DNA of 10,178 bases from DATCVR01 sp036566745 (GCA_036566745.1 DATCVR010000306.1:1-10178), one strand, 5' to 3'; counted from the first letter of the stretch, positions 1-6,825 are shown. Notes: generated from the sequence alone by a model not told the origin. Numbers and translations are program-made.

Positions 1-735
1 TCCTTCCGGCGGGGCCGGATGCGGCGCGTCCTGACGATCAGCCGGGTCGGGCCTTCGAGGGTGGGCCTGGGAGTTCCGCGGAACCGCTCGCACACAGCAC
101 CGGCCGGCCTCGGGATCGAGAACCATGCTGTAGCGCTCGTCGTTCGAGCCCTCCGTGACGCCCCGCAGCAGCTCCAGGTTGAGGTGGCACACGGTCTCGG
201 CGTGCCGCTGTGCCAGTTTGTGGAACGGGCAGTTGGCCAGAACGAGCCCCCCGGCACCGTCCGAGCGGGGCTCGAAACCGTGGTCCTCGAGCACGCGTTC
301 CAGCGACCCGGCGCCGGTGCCCAGCTCCCGTCCGGTGTGACCGGCCATGCGCAGGAGCGCCTCTCAAGCCGGCTCACCGGTGCGGTCGGATTCCTCGATG
401 GCGTCCAGCGCGAGTTGCCCGGCGAAGTCATAGCGGCGTTCGGGGATGGTGACCGCAACCTCGCCGGTGGCACGGCGGTAGAGCTTGGACGGCCGTCCAG
501 CTCCCGGTCCGGTCCGGCCGGTGAGCCGCCGGTACTCCACGGCCAGCAGACCCTCGGCGGCCAGCCGGTCGAGATGGAAGGCCGCGGTGCTGCGCGCGAG
601 TCCCAACGCCGCCGCGGCGTCGTCGCGGCTCACCGGCGTGGCGCTGCGGTTCACGTGCTCGAACAAGGATCGGCGGATCGGCTCGTCGAGGGTGCTCAGG
701 GCCGCCACCCGATCCGCCAACGGCCGCTGCTCCAT
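1..735 (-). pseudogene. COG2345/SufR-type winged-helix regulator split by an in-frame TGA; 3' end beyond window
   Basis: DNA-binding regulator whose C-terminal half would carry a cysteine-bound cofactor. The first 123 codons form an ArsR-like winged helix: a helical start (LADRVAALSTLDEPIRR), a recognition region near residues 40-60 (AALGLARSTAAFHLDRL) and a wing ending in GPGAGRPSKLYRR. Codon 124 is TGA (364-366). The same frame then stays open to the window edge and encodes the usual second half, with Cys at about 169 (NCPFHKLAQRH), 183 and 213-214 (GRCCVR). This spacing resembles Fe-S sensors such as SufR. Reversing the TGA to CGA would restore Arg, so a C-to-T nonsense change is the simplest reading. 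ATG 735 is chosen because a -10-like TACAAT lies just upstream and more distal ATGs fall inside the promoter. It is divergent from the DoxX gene, its probable target. Family assignment is firm; the ligand is inferred. Confidence 0.75.
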
Positions 736-741
736 ACCCGC

Positions 742-770
742 ATTGTAAAGCATGAGAGTTTTGATGAAAG
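742..770 (-). promoter_or_regulatory. Promoter of the regulator gene, overlapping copy 1 of a shared motif
   Basis: On the minus strand, TACAAT (747 to 742) is a good -10. A weak -35, CTTTCA (770 to 765), lies 17 bases further up. The expected transcription start falls at or next to ATG 735, so the mRNA is probably leaderless; no Shine-Dalgarno sequence is visible. Read on the plus strand, the same 29 bases match 857-885 at 18 positions, including TTGAYGAAAG at the right end and a TNTAAA block at the left. This suggests one regulator binds both sites. Confidence 0.5.
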
Positions 771-856
771 AGAAGCGGAGGGACTCGCCCCGTCGTGCCG
801 GGGGGCCGGGAGTGCGGGCGCCTCCACCGCTCCGGCCGCGTGAGCCGACGTCACGC

Positions 857-911
857 ACTCTAAAATACGTCGATCTTGACGAAAGAATTCACGAGTGCTC
901 TACTGAGAGCA
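857..911 (+). promoter_or_regulatory. Promoter and candidate operator of the DoxX-folE-reductase unit
   Basis: TTGACG (876-881) and TCTACT (899-904) are 17 bases apart, a convincing sigma-70-type promoter. Motif copy 2 (857-885) covers the -35. A perfect inverted repeat, TGCTCT-ACTG-AGAGCA (896-911), overlaps the -10 box and could be an operator half-site pair or a small leader hairpin. The DoxX Shine-Dalgarno AGAAGGAG follows at 925-932. That the divergent regulator acts here is inferred from position and the duplicated motif. Confidence 0.55.
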
Positions 912-939
912 GGGAGTTGTTTTAGAGAAGGAGCCCACC

Positions 940-1383
940 ATGAACACCCACCCCGGGGTCGGCCTCCCCGCCGCGCGTCGCCTGCAGGCCGCCTCACCGT
1001 CGCGGCAGGCGTTCCTGCTGCTGCGAACTGTCTTCACCGTGGCCCCGATCGCGTTCGGCTTGGACAAGTTCTTCAACGTGCTCACGGACTGGCCGGCCTA
1101 CCTGGCACCGGTGATCAACGCCATCGTTCCCGGCACGGCCCAGCAGGCGATGTACGCGGTCGGAGTGGTGGAGATCGTGGCCGGTGTTGCCGTGGCGCTG
1201 CTGCCGCGGTACGGCGCGCTGCTGGTCGCCGGCTGGCTGGCCGGAATCATCGTCAACCTGCTGCTGATCCCCGACCACTACGACGTCGCGCTTCGTGACT
1301 TCGGCCTGCTCGTCGGCGCGTTGGCACTGTCCAGGCTGGCGGTCGACCACGACGGACGCGGGCCTGGATGGGGCCTGCGATGA
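940..1383 (+). CDS. DoxX-like small integral membrane protein
   Basis: A 147-residue protein with four predicted membrane helices at about 24-42, 68-88, 91-110 and 117-134, the usual size and topology of the DoxX/DoxD-like group. A charged motif follows helix 1 (FGLDKFFNVLTDWPAYL) and an acidic residue sits inside helix 2 (VGVVEIVAGVAVALL), both typical of the family. DoxX-like proteins have been linked to quinone or redox chemistry in some organisms, but the function of this subgroup is not established. The start is supported by AGAAGGAG eight bases before ATG. It is the first gene of an apparent operon: its stop lies seven bases before the folE start. The C-terminal tail is short and hydrophilic. 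Confidence 0.85.
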   Translation: MNTHPGVGLPAARRLQAASPSRQAFLLLRTVFTVAPIAFGLDKFFNVLTDWPAYLAPVINAIVPGTAQQAMYAVGVVEIVAGVAVALLPRYGALLVAGWLAGIIVNLLLIPDHYDVALRDFGLLVGALALSRLAVDHDGRGPGWGLR

Positions 1384-1390
1384 GCGCCGC

Positions 1391-2008
1391 ATGACTGGCT
1401 CGGCACCGGCCGGAATGCCGGCACCTCGGCTGCGGATCGTCGGACCGTCGAGCGAACCGGACCTGGTAGCCGCCCGGCGGGCGGTCGGTGACCTGCTCGT
1501 CGCACTGGGCCGTGACCCCACCGACGAGCACCTGGCCGACACACCCGCTCGGGTGGCCGATTCCCTGGTCGAGATGCTCACCCCGGCCGCGTTCGACCTG
1601 ACCACCTTTCCCAACGACGAGGGATACGACGAGCTGATCGTGGTCCGCGACATCCCTGTCCATTCGCTGTGCCAGCATCACCTGCTGCCCTTCCACGGGG
1701 TCGCGCACGTCGGCTATCTGCCCGGCCAGCGGATCCTGGGCCTGTCCAAGCTGGCCCGTGTGGTGGAACTGTTCGCTCGCGACCTCCAGGTGCAGGAACG
1801 GCTGACCCAGCAGGTCGCCAACTGGCTGCAAGTGAACCTTGCGCCTCGGGGCGTCGGGGTGGCCATCGAGGCCGAACACCTGTGCATGTCCCTGCGCGGT
1901 GTCCGCGCTACGGGATCACGCACGGTCACCTCTGCCGTGCACGGATCGATCCGCGACGACGACCGCACCCGGCAAGAGTTCTTCGCTCTCGCCCTGGGCA
2001 GCCACTGA
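1391..2008 (+). CDS. folE: GTP cyclohydrolase I
   Basis: Converts GTP to 7,8-dihydroneopterin triphosphate, the first step to folate and other pterins. The 205-residue length is normal for bacterial FolE. Zinc ligands are visible as Cys94 and His97 in LCQHHLLPFHG and Cys165 in EHLCMSLRGVR. The conserved stretch GLSKLARVVELFARDLQVQERL and the end motif TSAVHG are present, so it should be active. ATG 1391 is chosen for length. An in-frame ATG at 1295 would run well into the DoxX gene. The overlapping ATGA at 1380 is out of frame and the Shine-Dalgarno is weak, so translational coupling to DoxX is likely. In actinobacteria the housekeeping folE normally sits in an ftsH-folE-folP-folB-folK cluster. 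None of those genes is here, so this is probably a second, condition-specific copy (inference). Confidence 0.93.
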   Translation: MTGSAPAGMPAPRLRIVGPSSEPDLVAARRAVGDLLVALGRDPTDEHLADTPARVADSLVEMLTPAAFDLTTFPNDEGYDELIVVRDIPVHSLCQHHLLPFHGVAHVGYLPGQRILGLSKLARVVELFARDLQVQERLTQQVANWLQVNLAPRGVGVAIEAEHLCMSLRGVRATGSRTVTSAVHGSIRDDDRTRQEFFALALGSH

Positions 2009-2035
2009 TCATCCAGCCGAACAGGAGCACGCGAC

Positions 2036-3280
2036 ATGGCACAGCACTCGTTCCTCATCGCCGGCGGCGGACTCGCCGGAGCCAAGGCGGCCCAGACGCT
2101 GCGCGAGGAGGGCTTCACCGGCCGGATCCAGATCGTGGGCGCCGAGAACGAGCGCCCCTACGAAAGACCGCCGCTGTCCAAGGGCTACCTCAACGGCACT
2201 GCTGCGCGCGACACGATCTACGTCCACGGACCGGGCTGGTATCAGGAGAACGACGTGGAGTTGCTCCTCGGGAGCCCAGCCGTAGACCTCGATCCGGTCG
2301 GCCACAAGCTCACCCTGAGCACCGGCACGATCCTCGGCTACGACAAGCTGCTGCTCGCCACCGGGTCCTCGGCCCGTCGACTGCCCGACACCGACCTTGA
2401 GGGGCTGTACTACCTACGCGACGCGCGGGACGCCGACGCACTGCGTGTCGCCCTGACCGTCGGCGACCGCCGGGTGGTGATCGTCGGCGCCGGCTGGATC
2501 GGGATGGAGATCGCCGCTGCCGCCCGCGGCCACGGAAACCAGGTGACGGTCGTGGACCCAGAGCCGACGCCGCTGCGCGCCGCGCTGGGAGACGAACTCG
2601 GCCAGATGTTCGCCGATTTGCACACCGAGCATGGCGTCGACCTGCGGCTCCGCACCCGGGTGCACACATTCACCCGTGCCGGTGACCGCGTCACCGGACT
2701 CCTCACCGACAACGGCGAGACCCTCTCTGCCGACATCGTGGTCGTCGGTGTGGGTGCTCAACCCAACGTCGGGCTCGCCGAGAAGGCCGGGCTCACCATC
2801 GACAACGGCATCGTCGCAGACGAGGCCATGCGCACCTCGGGCCCGGACATCTACGCCGTCGGCGACGTCGCCAAGACGTACAACCCCCTGCTCGGGCGGC
2901 CTCTGAGGGTCGAGCACTGGGCCAACGCGCTGCACGGCGGCCCGGCGGCGGCACGGTCGATGCTGGGCCACCAAGTCGCCTACGACCCGGTGCCCTACTT
3001 CTACACCGACCAGTACGACCTCGGCATGGAGTACTCCGGCCACGTCGAACCCGGCGGATACGACCAGCTCGTCTACCGCGGTGACCGCCTCGGACGGCAG
3101 TTCATCGCGTTCTGGCTCACGGCAGGGCGAGTCGTGGCCGGCATGAACGTCAACGTCTGGGATGTGACTCCCGCCGTCGAGCGCCTCATCCGCTCCGGGA
3201 AACACATCACCATCGATCAACTCACCGACCAGGACACCCCACTCGACACTCTCATCCCAGAGAGCCTGCCAGCTCGATGA
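2036..3280 (+). CDS. FAD-dependent ferredoxin/rubredoxin-type NAD(P)H reductase
   Basis: A 414-residue cytosolic flavoprotein of the ferredoxin/putidaredoxin reductase group (Pyr_redox_2 followed by Reductase_C). It would pass electrons from NAD(P)H through FAD to a small iron-sulfur protein or another acceptor. Visible motifs are the FAD-binding GGGLAG (10-15), ERPYERPPLSKGYL (39-52), LLLATGSS (105-112), the second dinucleotide fold VVIVGAGWIGME (147-158), and the FAD-ribityl motif IYAVGDVA (272-279, Asp277). Residues from about 318 form the C-terminal dimerisation-type domain. There is no redox-active CxxC pair, so it is not a thioredoxin-reductase or lipoamide-dehydrogenase type. AGGAG at 2023-2027 supports the start. 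It begins 27 bases after folE. No ferredoxin or P450 gene lies nearby, so its partner is unknown. Confidence 0.92.
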   Translation: MAQHSFLIAGGGLAGAKAAQTLREEGFTGRIQIVGAENERPYERPPLSKGYLNGTAARDTIYVHGPGWYQENDVELLLGSPAVDLDPVGHKLTLSTGTILGYDKLLLATGSSARRLPDTDLEGLYYLRDARDADALRVALTVGDRRVVIVGAGWIGMEIAAAARGHGNQVTVVDPEPTPLRAALGDELGQMFADLHTEHGVDLRLRTRVHTFTRAGDRVTGLLTDNGETLSADIVVVGVGAQPNVGLAEKAGLTIDNGIVADEAMRTSGPDIYAVGDVAKTYNPLLGRPLRVEHWANALHGGPAAARSMLGHQVAYDPVPYFYTDQYDLGMEYSGHVEPGGYDQLVYRGDRLGRQFIAFWLTAGRVVAGMNVNVWDVTPAVERLIRSGKHITIDQLTDQDTPLDTLIPESLPAR

Positions 3281-3456
3281 GCACACGGCCGCGCTGGTGG
3301 GCAGTGACGGCCGTGGCCGTCGGAAGGCCCAGGTCGAACACCCGTCACCTACCATCGCCCCAACGCGTGAGTGCCGGCGGGTGGCCCAGGCCCGATGTCG
3401 CGCGCGGATGTGCCGCGTCCGAGCATACGGATAGGCCGCTATCGGTGGAGGACCCG
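3281..3456. other. Intergenic gap before the DUF488 gene
   Basis: No convincing gene. A short GC-rich inverted repeat, ACGGCC-GT-GGCCGT (3307-3320), follows the reductase stop by 26 bases. Its two-base spacer is too tight for a normal terminator loop, so it is at best a weak terminator. The DUF488 reading frame is open through the gap from 3277, but this upstream part lacks a ribosome site. Confidence 0.4.
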
Positions 3457-3831
3457 ATGGGCGAGGACGTCAGGTACCGAAGGATCTATGACGACGCGTC
3501 CTCGGAGGACGGCGTGCGGATTCTTGTGGACCGCATCTGGCCTCGCGGCCTGCGCAAGGAGGACGCCCACCTCGATGAGTGGATGCGCGAGGTGGCACCG
3601 TCGACCGAGCTTCGCCGATGGTACGGACATGACCCCGACCTCTATGCCGAGTTCCGCCGCCGATACCTCGCCGAGCTGCGCGATCCCGCGCGGCGCGACG
3701 CCGTTCAGCGCCTTCGTGGCACGGCCGACCACACCAAGACGACCCTGCTCACGGCCTCCCACGACCTCGAACACAGCCAGGCCGCCGTACTTGCCCATTG
3801 GCTGAACGCTTCCGAAAGCTCGTCGGCTTGA
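3457..3831 (+). CDS. DUF488 (YeaO-like, COG3189) protein
   Basis: A 124-residue protein with the hallmarks of the DUF488 family: VRILVDRIWPRGLRK near residues 20-34, LDEWMREVAPSTELRRWYGHDP in the middle, and YAEFRRRYLAEL. The C-terminal part LLTASHDLEHSQAAVLAHWL is also typical. The biochemical role of the family is unknown. ATG 3457 is preferred to the in-frame ATG at 3277 because GGTGGAGG (3444-3451) is correctly placed before it and the product matches family length. The 176-base gap from the reductase suggests its own promoter, although it may be co-transcribed. It converges with the toxin-antitoxin operon: stop codons are only seven bases apart. Confidence 0.88.
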   Translation: MGEDVRYRRIYDDASSEDGVRILVDRIWPRGLRKEDAHLDEWMREVAPSTELRRWYGHDPDLYAEFRRRYLAELRDPARRDAVQRLRGTADHTKTTLLTASHDLEHSQAAVLAHWLNASESSSA

Positions 3832-3838
3832 CCGTGGT

Positions 3839-4350
3839 TCACGGCCAGGGAGTGTCGAGCTCCCCTGGCTTGACCGAGGGCTCGTTGATCTCGTCCTCTT
3901 CACAGTCGGAGTTCCGTCTCGCAGGCCGCGCGAGGACTGTCCAACCGGAGGGTTGGGTCGTTTCTCCGGCACTCGCCGGGAGGTGAATGTGCAACCGACG
4001 AGCGACGTCACCCTCGAGGACACCCAGCCAGACCCGCACCCTGGCCTGCATCGGGGTACGCGGTGCTGCAAGTCCCAGGAGCGACGCGAGCCATCGGTCG
4101 CCCGAGAACGTCCCCTAGCTCGCTTCAACATTTCTTCGGGGCCCGGCTGACCAAACTCGATGTGGCCACGCGCCGCGGTCCGGAGTTCGGTGACCCTTCC
4201 CGCGGCGGGTATGACATCGATCGGATCGACCTTCGCGATGATCCCCTCGAGGGTGTCGATCTCAAGCCGGAGGCCCCTCAAGGCATTCGTCCTCGCGAAC
4301 CGCGAGGCATTACTGGCGGAGGTCCTTGGGTGAGTTCTCGCAGCCCTCAT
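3839..4350 (-). pseudogene. Third gene of the AbiE operon, unrecognised, apparently frameshifted
   Basis: I do not recognise this family. ATG 4350 overlaps the toxin stop as ATGA, so it is translationally coupled. The first frame encodes a helical segment (ALRGLRLEIDTLEGIIAKVD, then VTELRTAARGHIEFGQ) to about residue 80. From about 4120 the plausible coding signal moves to the -1 frame, which reads FSGDRWLASLLGLAAPRTP, VWLGVLEGDVARRLHIHLPA and an acidic tail ending at TGA 3839-3841. The two parts join at the run GCTAGGGGAC, and adding one G gives a continuous 170-residue protein. The original frame has no stop until 3439, but its translation past the G run is Arg/Ser/Pro-rich and looks non-coding. 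A mutation or sequencing error is more likely than programmed frameshifting because there is no canonical slippery heptamer. Confidence 0.55.
3844..3869 (+). terminator. Hairpin terminator-like structure after the DUF488 gene
   Basis: GCCAGGGAG (3844-3852) pairs with CTCCCCTGGC (3860-3869) with one bulged C and a seven-base loop. It begins 12 bases after the DUF488 stop. There is no real T tract, which is common for actinobacterial terminators. It lies inside the 3' end of the converging minus-strand gene, so it could affect both transcripts. Confidence 0.45.
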
Positions 4351-5306
4351 CGGGGATCTTTCTCGCCGTCTGCCTTCTGGTGGTGATGTGAAGAAGTCGC
4401 TTGTGACCAGTGCTGGGTCTCCGCTGTCCAGGTGCCGAGGCCTTCCTGGCCGCTCAAGAGCGGGTCCAGGAACTCTGCGACCAGCGCAATTGCTTGGTCG
4501 ACGTCTCTGAAGCCGGCAGGGACGGTCGCCGTGATGACTTGCTGTCGGTATCCGTCGCGCCATCGAGGGCTCGGGAGGGTGATTCGAGGCGGCAGGGTGA
4601 GATCTCGGCTTGCGGCTTCTCGGGTCAGCGAACTCGATAACGTTGTGGCGTCGATGCTCTGGGTGCAGGCGATGATGACGAGGTCAACCAGGTCGCGGAA
4701 GCGTGTCGAGGGCTGTGTCCCATCGGCGCCGTAGGTCGAGTACACGGCGCAGACCTTGTCGGCGATCTGTGCCGTGATCGGGTAAAGCGGGAACGGTGGG
4801 AGCTCAGGCATCTGCTCGATCCGGACGACAGGCTCGGGCGTGGTGTGCTCGATCTCCCCTGGAGTTGCCCGATGGGTAACGACGTCGACCGGGAACCGCT
4901 GGAAGCTCGTCGTCGTCGAGGCGAAGAATGCCTCGACCGACACGGTGAAGCCCTTGGCGTCGGCGATCGGCGTCGGGTTCCCGATGAGGTAGCGGAGGCC
5001 GTCGCCCAGGTCAGTGTTGACGGCAAGGGCCAAGTCCTGGAGGGCCTGTTCATCGCCCGAAGCGTAGGCGAGGTCGACGTCCATCGAGTGCCGTGCGGTG
5101 GGCGTTCGCATCAGGAGGCCGACGCCTCCTTTGAGAACCCAGCCACCGTCACCGCTGGTGAACACTCGAGCGAGGAAGCGCTGGTACGCGAGCTCGCGGC
5201 GTACGGCCGACACGGGCCGGTTCCGGGCTTTCGCCTCGGCCTTGATCCTGGCGTCCAGCGATTGTCGCCACGCACGCGGTGTCCGGAACGCCTCGGGCAC
5301 ACTCAC
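4347..5306 (-). CDS. abiEii: AbiEii/AbiGii-type nucleotidyltransferase toxin
   Basis: Toxin of a type IV toxin-antitoxin pair. Family members are DNA polymerase beta-fold nucleotidyltransferases; characterised relatives modify tRNA or use GTP, but the substrate here is unknown. The 319-residue protein shows motif I as WVLKGGVGLLMRT (56-68) and the metal-binding HSMDVDLAY (73-81, Asp76 and Asp78). It also has ITAQIADKVCAVYSTYG with Lys184, and FRDLVDLVIIA with Asp205 and Asp208. All core catalytic positions appear present, so it should be functional. The start is GTG 5306, which overlaps the antitoxin TGA by four bases (GTGA); no separate Shine-Dalgarno is visible, so translation depends on the upstream gene. 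The His- and Lys-rich tail (SSHHHQKADGEK) is probably disordered. Confidence 0.88.
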   Translation of the reverse strand: MSVPEAFRTPRAWRQSLDARIKAEAKARNRPVSAVRRELAYQRFLARVFTSGDGGWVLKGGVGLLMRTPTARHSMDVDLAYASGDEQALQDLALAVNTDLGDGLRYLIGNPTPIADAKGFTVSVEAFFASTTTSFQRFPVDVVTHRATPGEIEHTTPEPVVRIEQMPELPPFPLYPITAQIADKVCAVYSTYGADGTQPSTRFRDLVDLVIIACTQSIDATTLSSSLTREAASRDLTLPPRITLPSPRWRDGYRQQVITATVPAGFRDVDQAIALVAEFLDPLLSGQEGLGTWTAETQHWSQATSSHHHQKADGEKDPR

Positions 5307-6310
5307 GAGTCCGATGCACCTGTCTCAGCATCGCCGGAGCGGCTGTCGGCCGGCTCGGTCCCGCTGCTGCCTCGCATAGCTTGTCGCACATAGTCCCTGA
5401 GGCTTTCGTCCCCGAGCATCTTCTGAATCTGCTCGGTGTTGCTTTGCGCGAGCTGCTCAAACAGTCGGTTGACGTCCAGAGCTGGCATGGAGACCTGGGC
5501 GGCAAGTCGGCGCAGATCGTCGCTGCTGATGGCGTGCCGCAGCGCTTCTGCGTTCCTCGCGAAGAGCTGAGCGAGCGCTTGATTCACCTGGGCGCTTCCT
5601 GGCGGCGTCTCTCGAAGCTGTCGCTGACGATTCTGTTCGTCGACCATTGCCACTGCGTCTCGGGCCGCAGCGGGCAGTCCGGCCTGCTCTAGAAGGGTCG
5701 TGACCAGTCCGTGCCCATCCCCCAGAGGGTGTCCGTAGTGGTGCGCGAGGGGACGCAGTCGAGCCGCGATCGTGTCGGGCGGCACATGGGAGGTGAGGAT
5801 GGCGTCGCGGACCACGCTTGCCAGATGTCCGCCGTCCACGTGGGCTCGGGCGAGGTCCTCGATGGTTCGCTCGATCGTCGTGACGGGCAGGCCGTCGACC
5901 ACGGTGACGTCGGAGTCCTGGACGGTGCCTCGATGGAACCGGACATCGCGGCGCCTGCTCTGCCGTCGTGTCTGCGAGGTGAATTCGTGAATGTCGGCTT
6001 CGAGGTCGCCGAGTTCGTGCAGTCGAGCCGCGGAGCGATGCGAGACGACCACATCGATGCCCTCGCCGGTGAGCCGCTCGGCTGCGAGCACACCCGGATC
6101 GGTCGCCAGCCAAGCCGCACGCAGATCATCCAGCGGCATCGCGGGAGTACCGGTCAGCCGGTACACGCCGTGGGCGATCCGTTCGACCAGCTCCCGCGAA
6201 GCAAGGCGGTTCAGGGCCTGCGCGGGAACCCCGGCGGCGCTAGCCTGGGCAGCGGTGAACATTCCCGCCTGGCCAGAGGCAATATCGGCGACATCGAGCT
6301 CGTAGGGCAT
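5303..6310 (-). CDS. abiEi: AbiEi-type antitoxin and transcriptional repressor
   Basis: Antitoxin partner of the downstream nucleotidyltransferase. AbiEi proteins neutralise the toxin without stable complex formation and repress their own operon. The 335-residue product has the N-terminal winged helix of the family at about 15-53 (GMFTAAQASAAGVP, then LVERIAHGVYRL). The antitoxin domain follows, with DVVVSHRSAARLHELGDL and the signature VTTIERTIEDLARAH near 143-157. Residues from about 245 form a long charged helical C-terminus ending in a Ser/Asp-rich tail, longer than in minimal AbiEi proteins. ATG 6310 is chosen over an ATG at 6469 because a perfect AGGAGG lies four bases upstream and the promoter and operator sit just before it. 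Antitoxin-first order is usual for AbiE. Confidence 0.88.
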   Translation of the reverse strand: MPYELDVADIASGQAGMFTAAQASAAGVPAQALNRLASRELVERIAHGVYRLTGTPAMPLDDLRAAWLATDPGVLAAERLTGEGIDVVVSHRSAARLHELGDLEADIHEFTSQTRRQSRRRDVRFHRGTVQDSDVTVVDGLPVTTIERTIEDLARAHVDGGHLASVVRDAILTSHVPPDTIAARLRPLAHHYGHPLGDGHGLVTTLLEQAGLPAAARDAVAMVDEQNRQRQLRETPPGSAQVNQALAQLFARNAEALRHAISSDDLRRLAAQVSMPALDVNRLFEQLAQSNTEQIQKMLGDESLRDYVRQAMRGSSGTEPADSRSGDAETGASDS

Positions 6311-6314
6311 CGTA

Positions 6315-6343
6315 CCTCCTCGGCGGTACTGCAATAGTACCGC
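6315..6343 (-). promoter_or_regulatory. abiE promoter with operator inverted repeat and strong ribosome site
   Basis: On the minus strand the order is an inverted repeat overlapping a -10 box, then the ribosome site AGGAGG (6320 to 6315). The repeat is GCGGTACT-GCAAT-AGTACCGC (6323-6343), with eight perfect base pairs and a five-base centre. TACTAT (6339 to 6334) inside it is a good -10; no clear -35 is seen (best TGCAAA, 15 bases away). A bound protein would block polymerase, which matches known negative autoregulation by AbiEi. An AT-rich patch at 6372-6390 could hold a second upstream promoter. Confidence 0.65.
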
Positions 6344-6712
6344 TAGGCGGGAGGTTTGCAGCCATGGCAAGGATTTTAGCTGCATATCTAACTCGTCAGG
6401 TGCCCTTCGCCGATTCGACCACGGGCGGGCGAGGCAGGCCCGGGCCGCTGTCGAGTTGGGCTTCGTCAAAGATCGTGCGGAAGCGGCCGGGGATCGAACA
6501 TCCTCTCAAGGCCCGCCGCCGCCAATCCCCACTACCGCTTCGCCCCACCGGGCCAACTTCCCGCAGTGCCAAGGGCCGTCAGACAGTCCAGGGTCGACAT
6601 CCGCCCCGGCTGAGCTCCTGTCGTCGCCAGCTAACGACCGGCCCGGACGGCCCTAAGCAGGTCGCGCGGGTGAGTCGACCGGAGCGGCAAGATCTTAGGT
6701 CTGCGGCCGCGC
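6344..6712. other. Gap without an intact gene
   Basis: It begins with the upstream edge of the abiE promoter and an AT-rich patch (6372-6395) that stands out from its surroundings. A short plus-strand stretch near 6405-6500 reads ALRRFDHGRARQARAAVELG then FVKDRAEAAGDR with sensible codon use. It has no start, changes character at a Pro-rich run and matches nothing I recognise. It may be a worn gene fragment. No RNA gene or clear repeat was found. Confidence 0.3.
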
Positions 6713-6817
6713 TCATCGCTCCAGCTCGTTCTCCAGCTCGTTCAGTTCGGCCGCTTCCCGGTAAGGCTGCTCGCGGGCGCCGTCCAGTTCTGCGACCTGC
6801 CGACCGAGACAGTGCAG
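6713..6817 (-). pseudogene. C-terminal remnant of a coiled-coil-containing protein
   Basis: A 34-codon minus-strand open stretch closed by TGA 6713-6715. It reads LGRQVAELDGAREQPYREAA followed by ELNELENELER, a highly charged heptad pattern that looks like the natural end of a larger protein. A TGA at 6818-6820 lies just upstream in the same frame and there is no start codon, so only the end survives. A tandem 12-base repeat (CTCCAGCTCGTT twice, 6719-6742) encodes the ELNELENELE coil. The original protein cannot be identified. This could be chance, since the stretch is short. Confidence 0.3.
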
Positions 6818-6825
6818 TCATACGT

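Noticed and set aside
364..366. Selenocysteine or programmed readthrough at the TGA
   Set aside because: No SECIS-like hairpin is evident just downstream and the family has Arg/other residues here, not Cys; a nonsense change is simpler.
38..367. Minus-strand frame overlapping the C-terminal half of the regulator
   Set aside because: It is in a different frame from the CPFH and CCVR motifs, which continue in the regulator's own frame after the TGA.
19..843. Long plus-strand open frame opposite the regulator
   Set aside because: Its translation is Arg/Gly/Pro-rich without motifs, and it mirrors a clear winged-helix regulator on the other strand; a high-GC shadow.
2414..3355. Long minus-strand open frame opposite the reductase
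   Set aside because: Antisense shadow of the reductase; no domain pattern.
3439..4563. A single 374-residue minus-strand gene across this span
   Set aside because: Only the part from ATG 4350 to about 4120 looks coding. Upstream it overlaps the toxin gene and downstream it overlaps the DUF488 gene and is Arg/Ser/Pro-rich.
6485..6510. tRNA-like GTTCGATCCC on the minus strand
   Set aside because: The flanking bases do not form a T-arm stem and no acceptor or anticodon arm is present.
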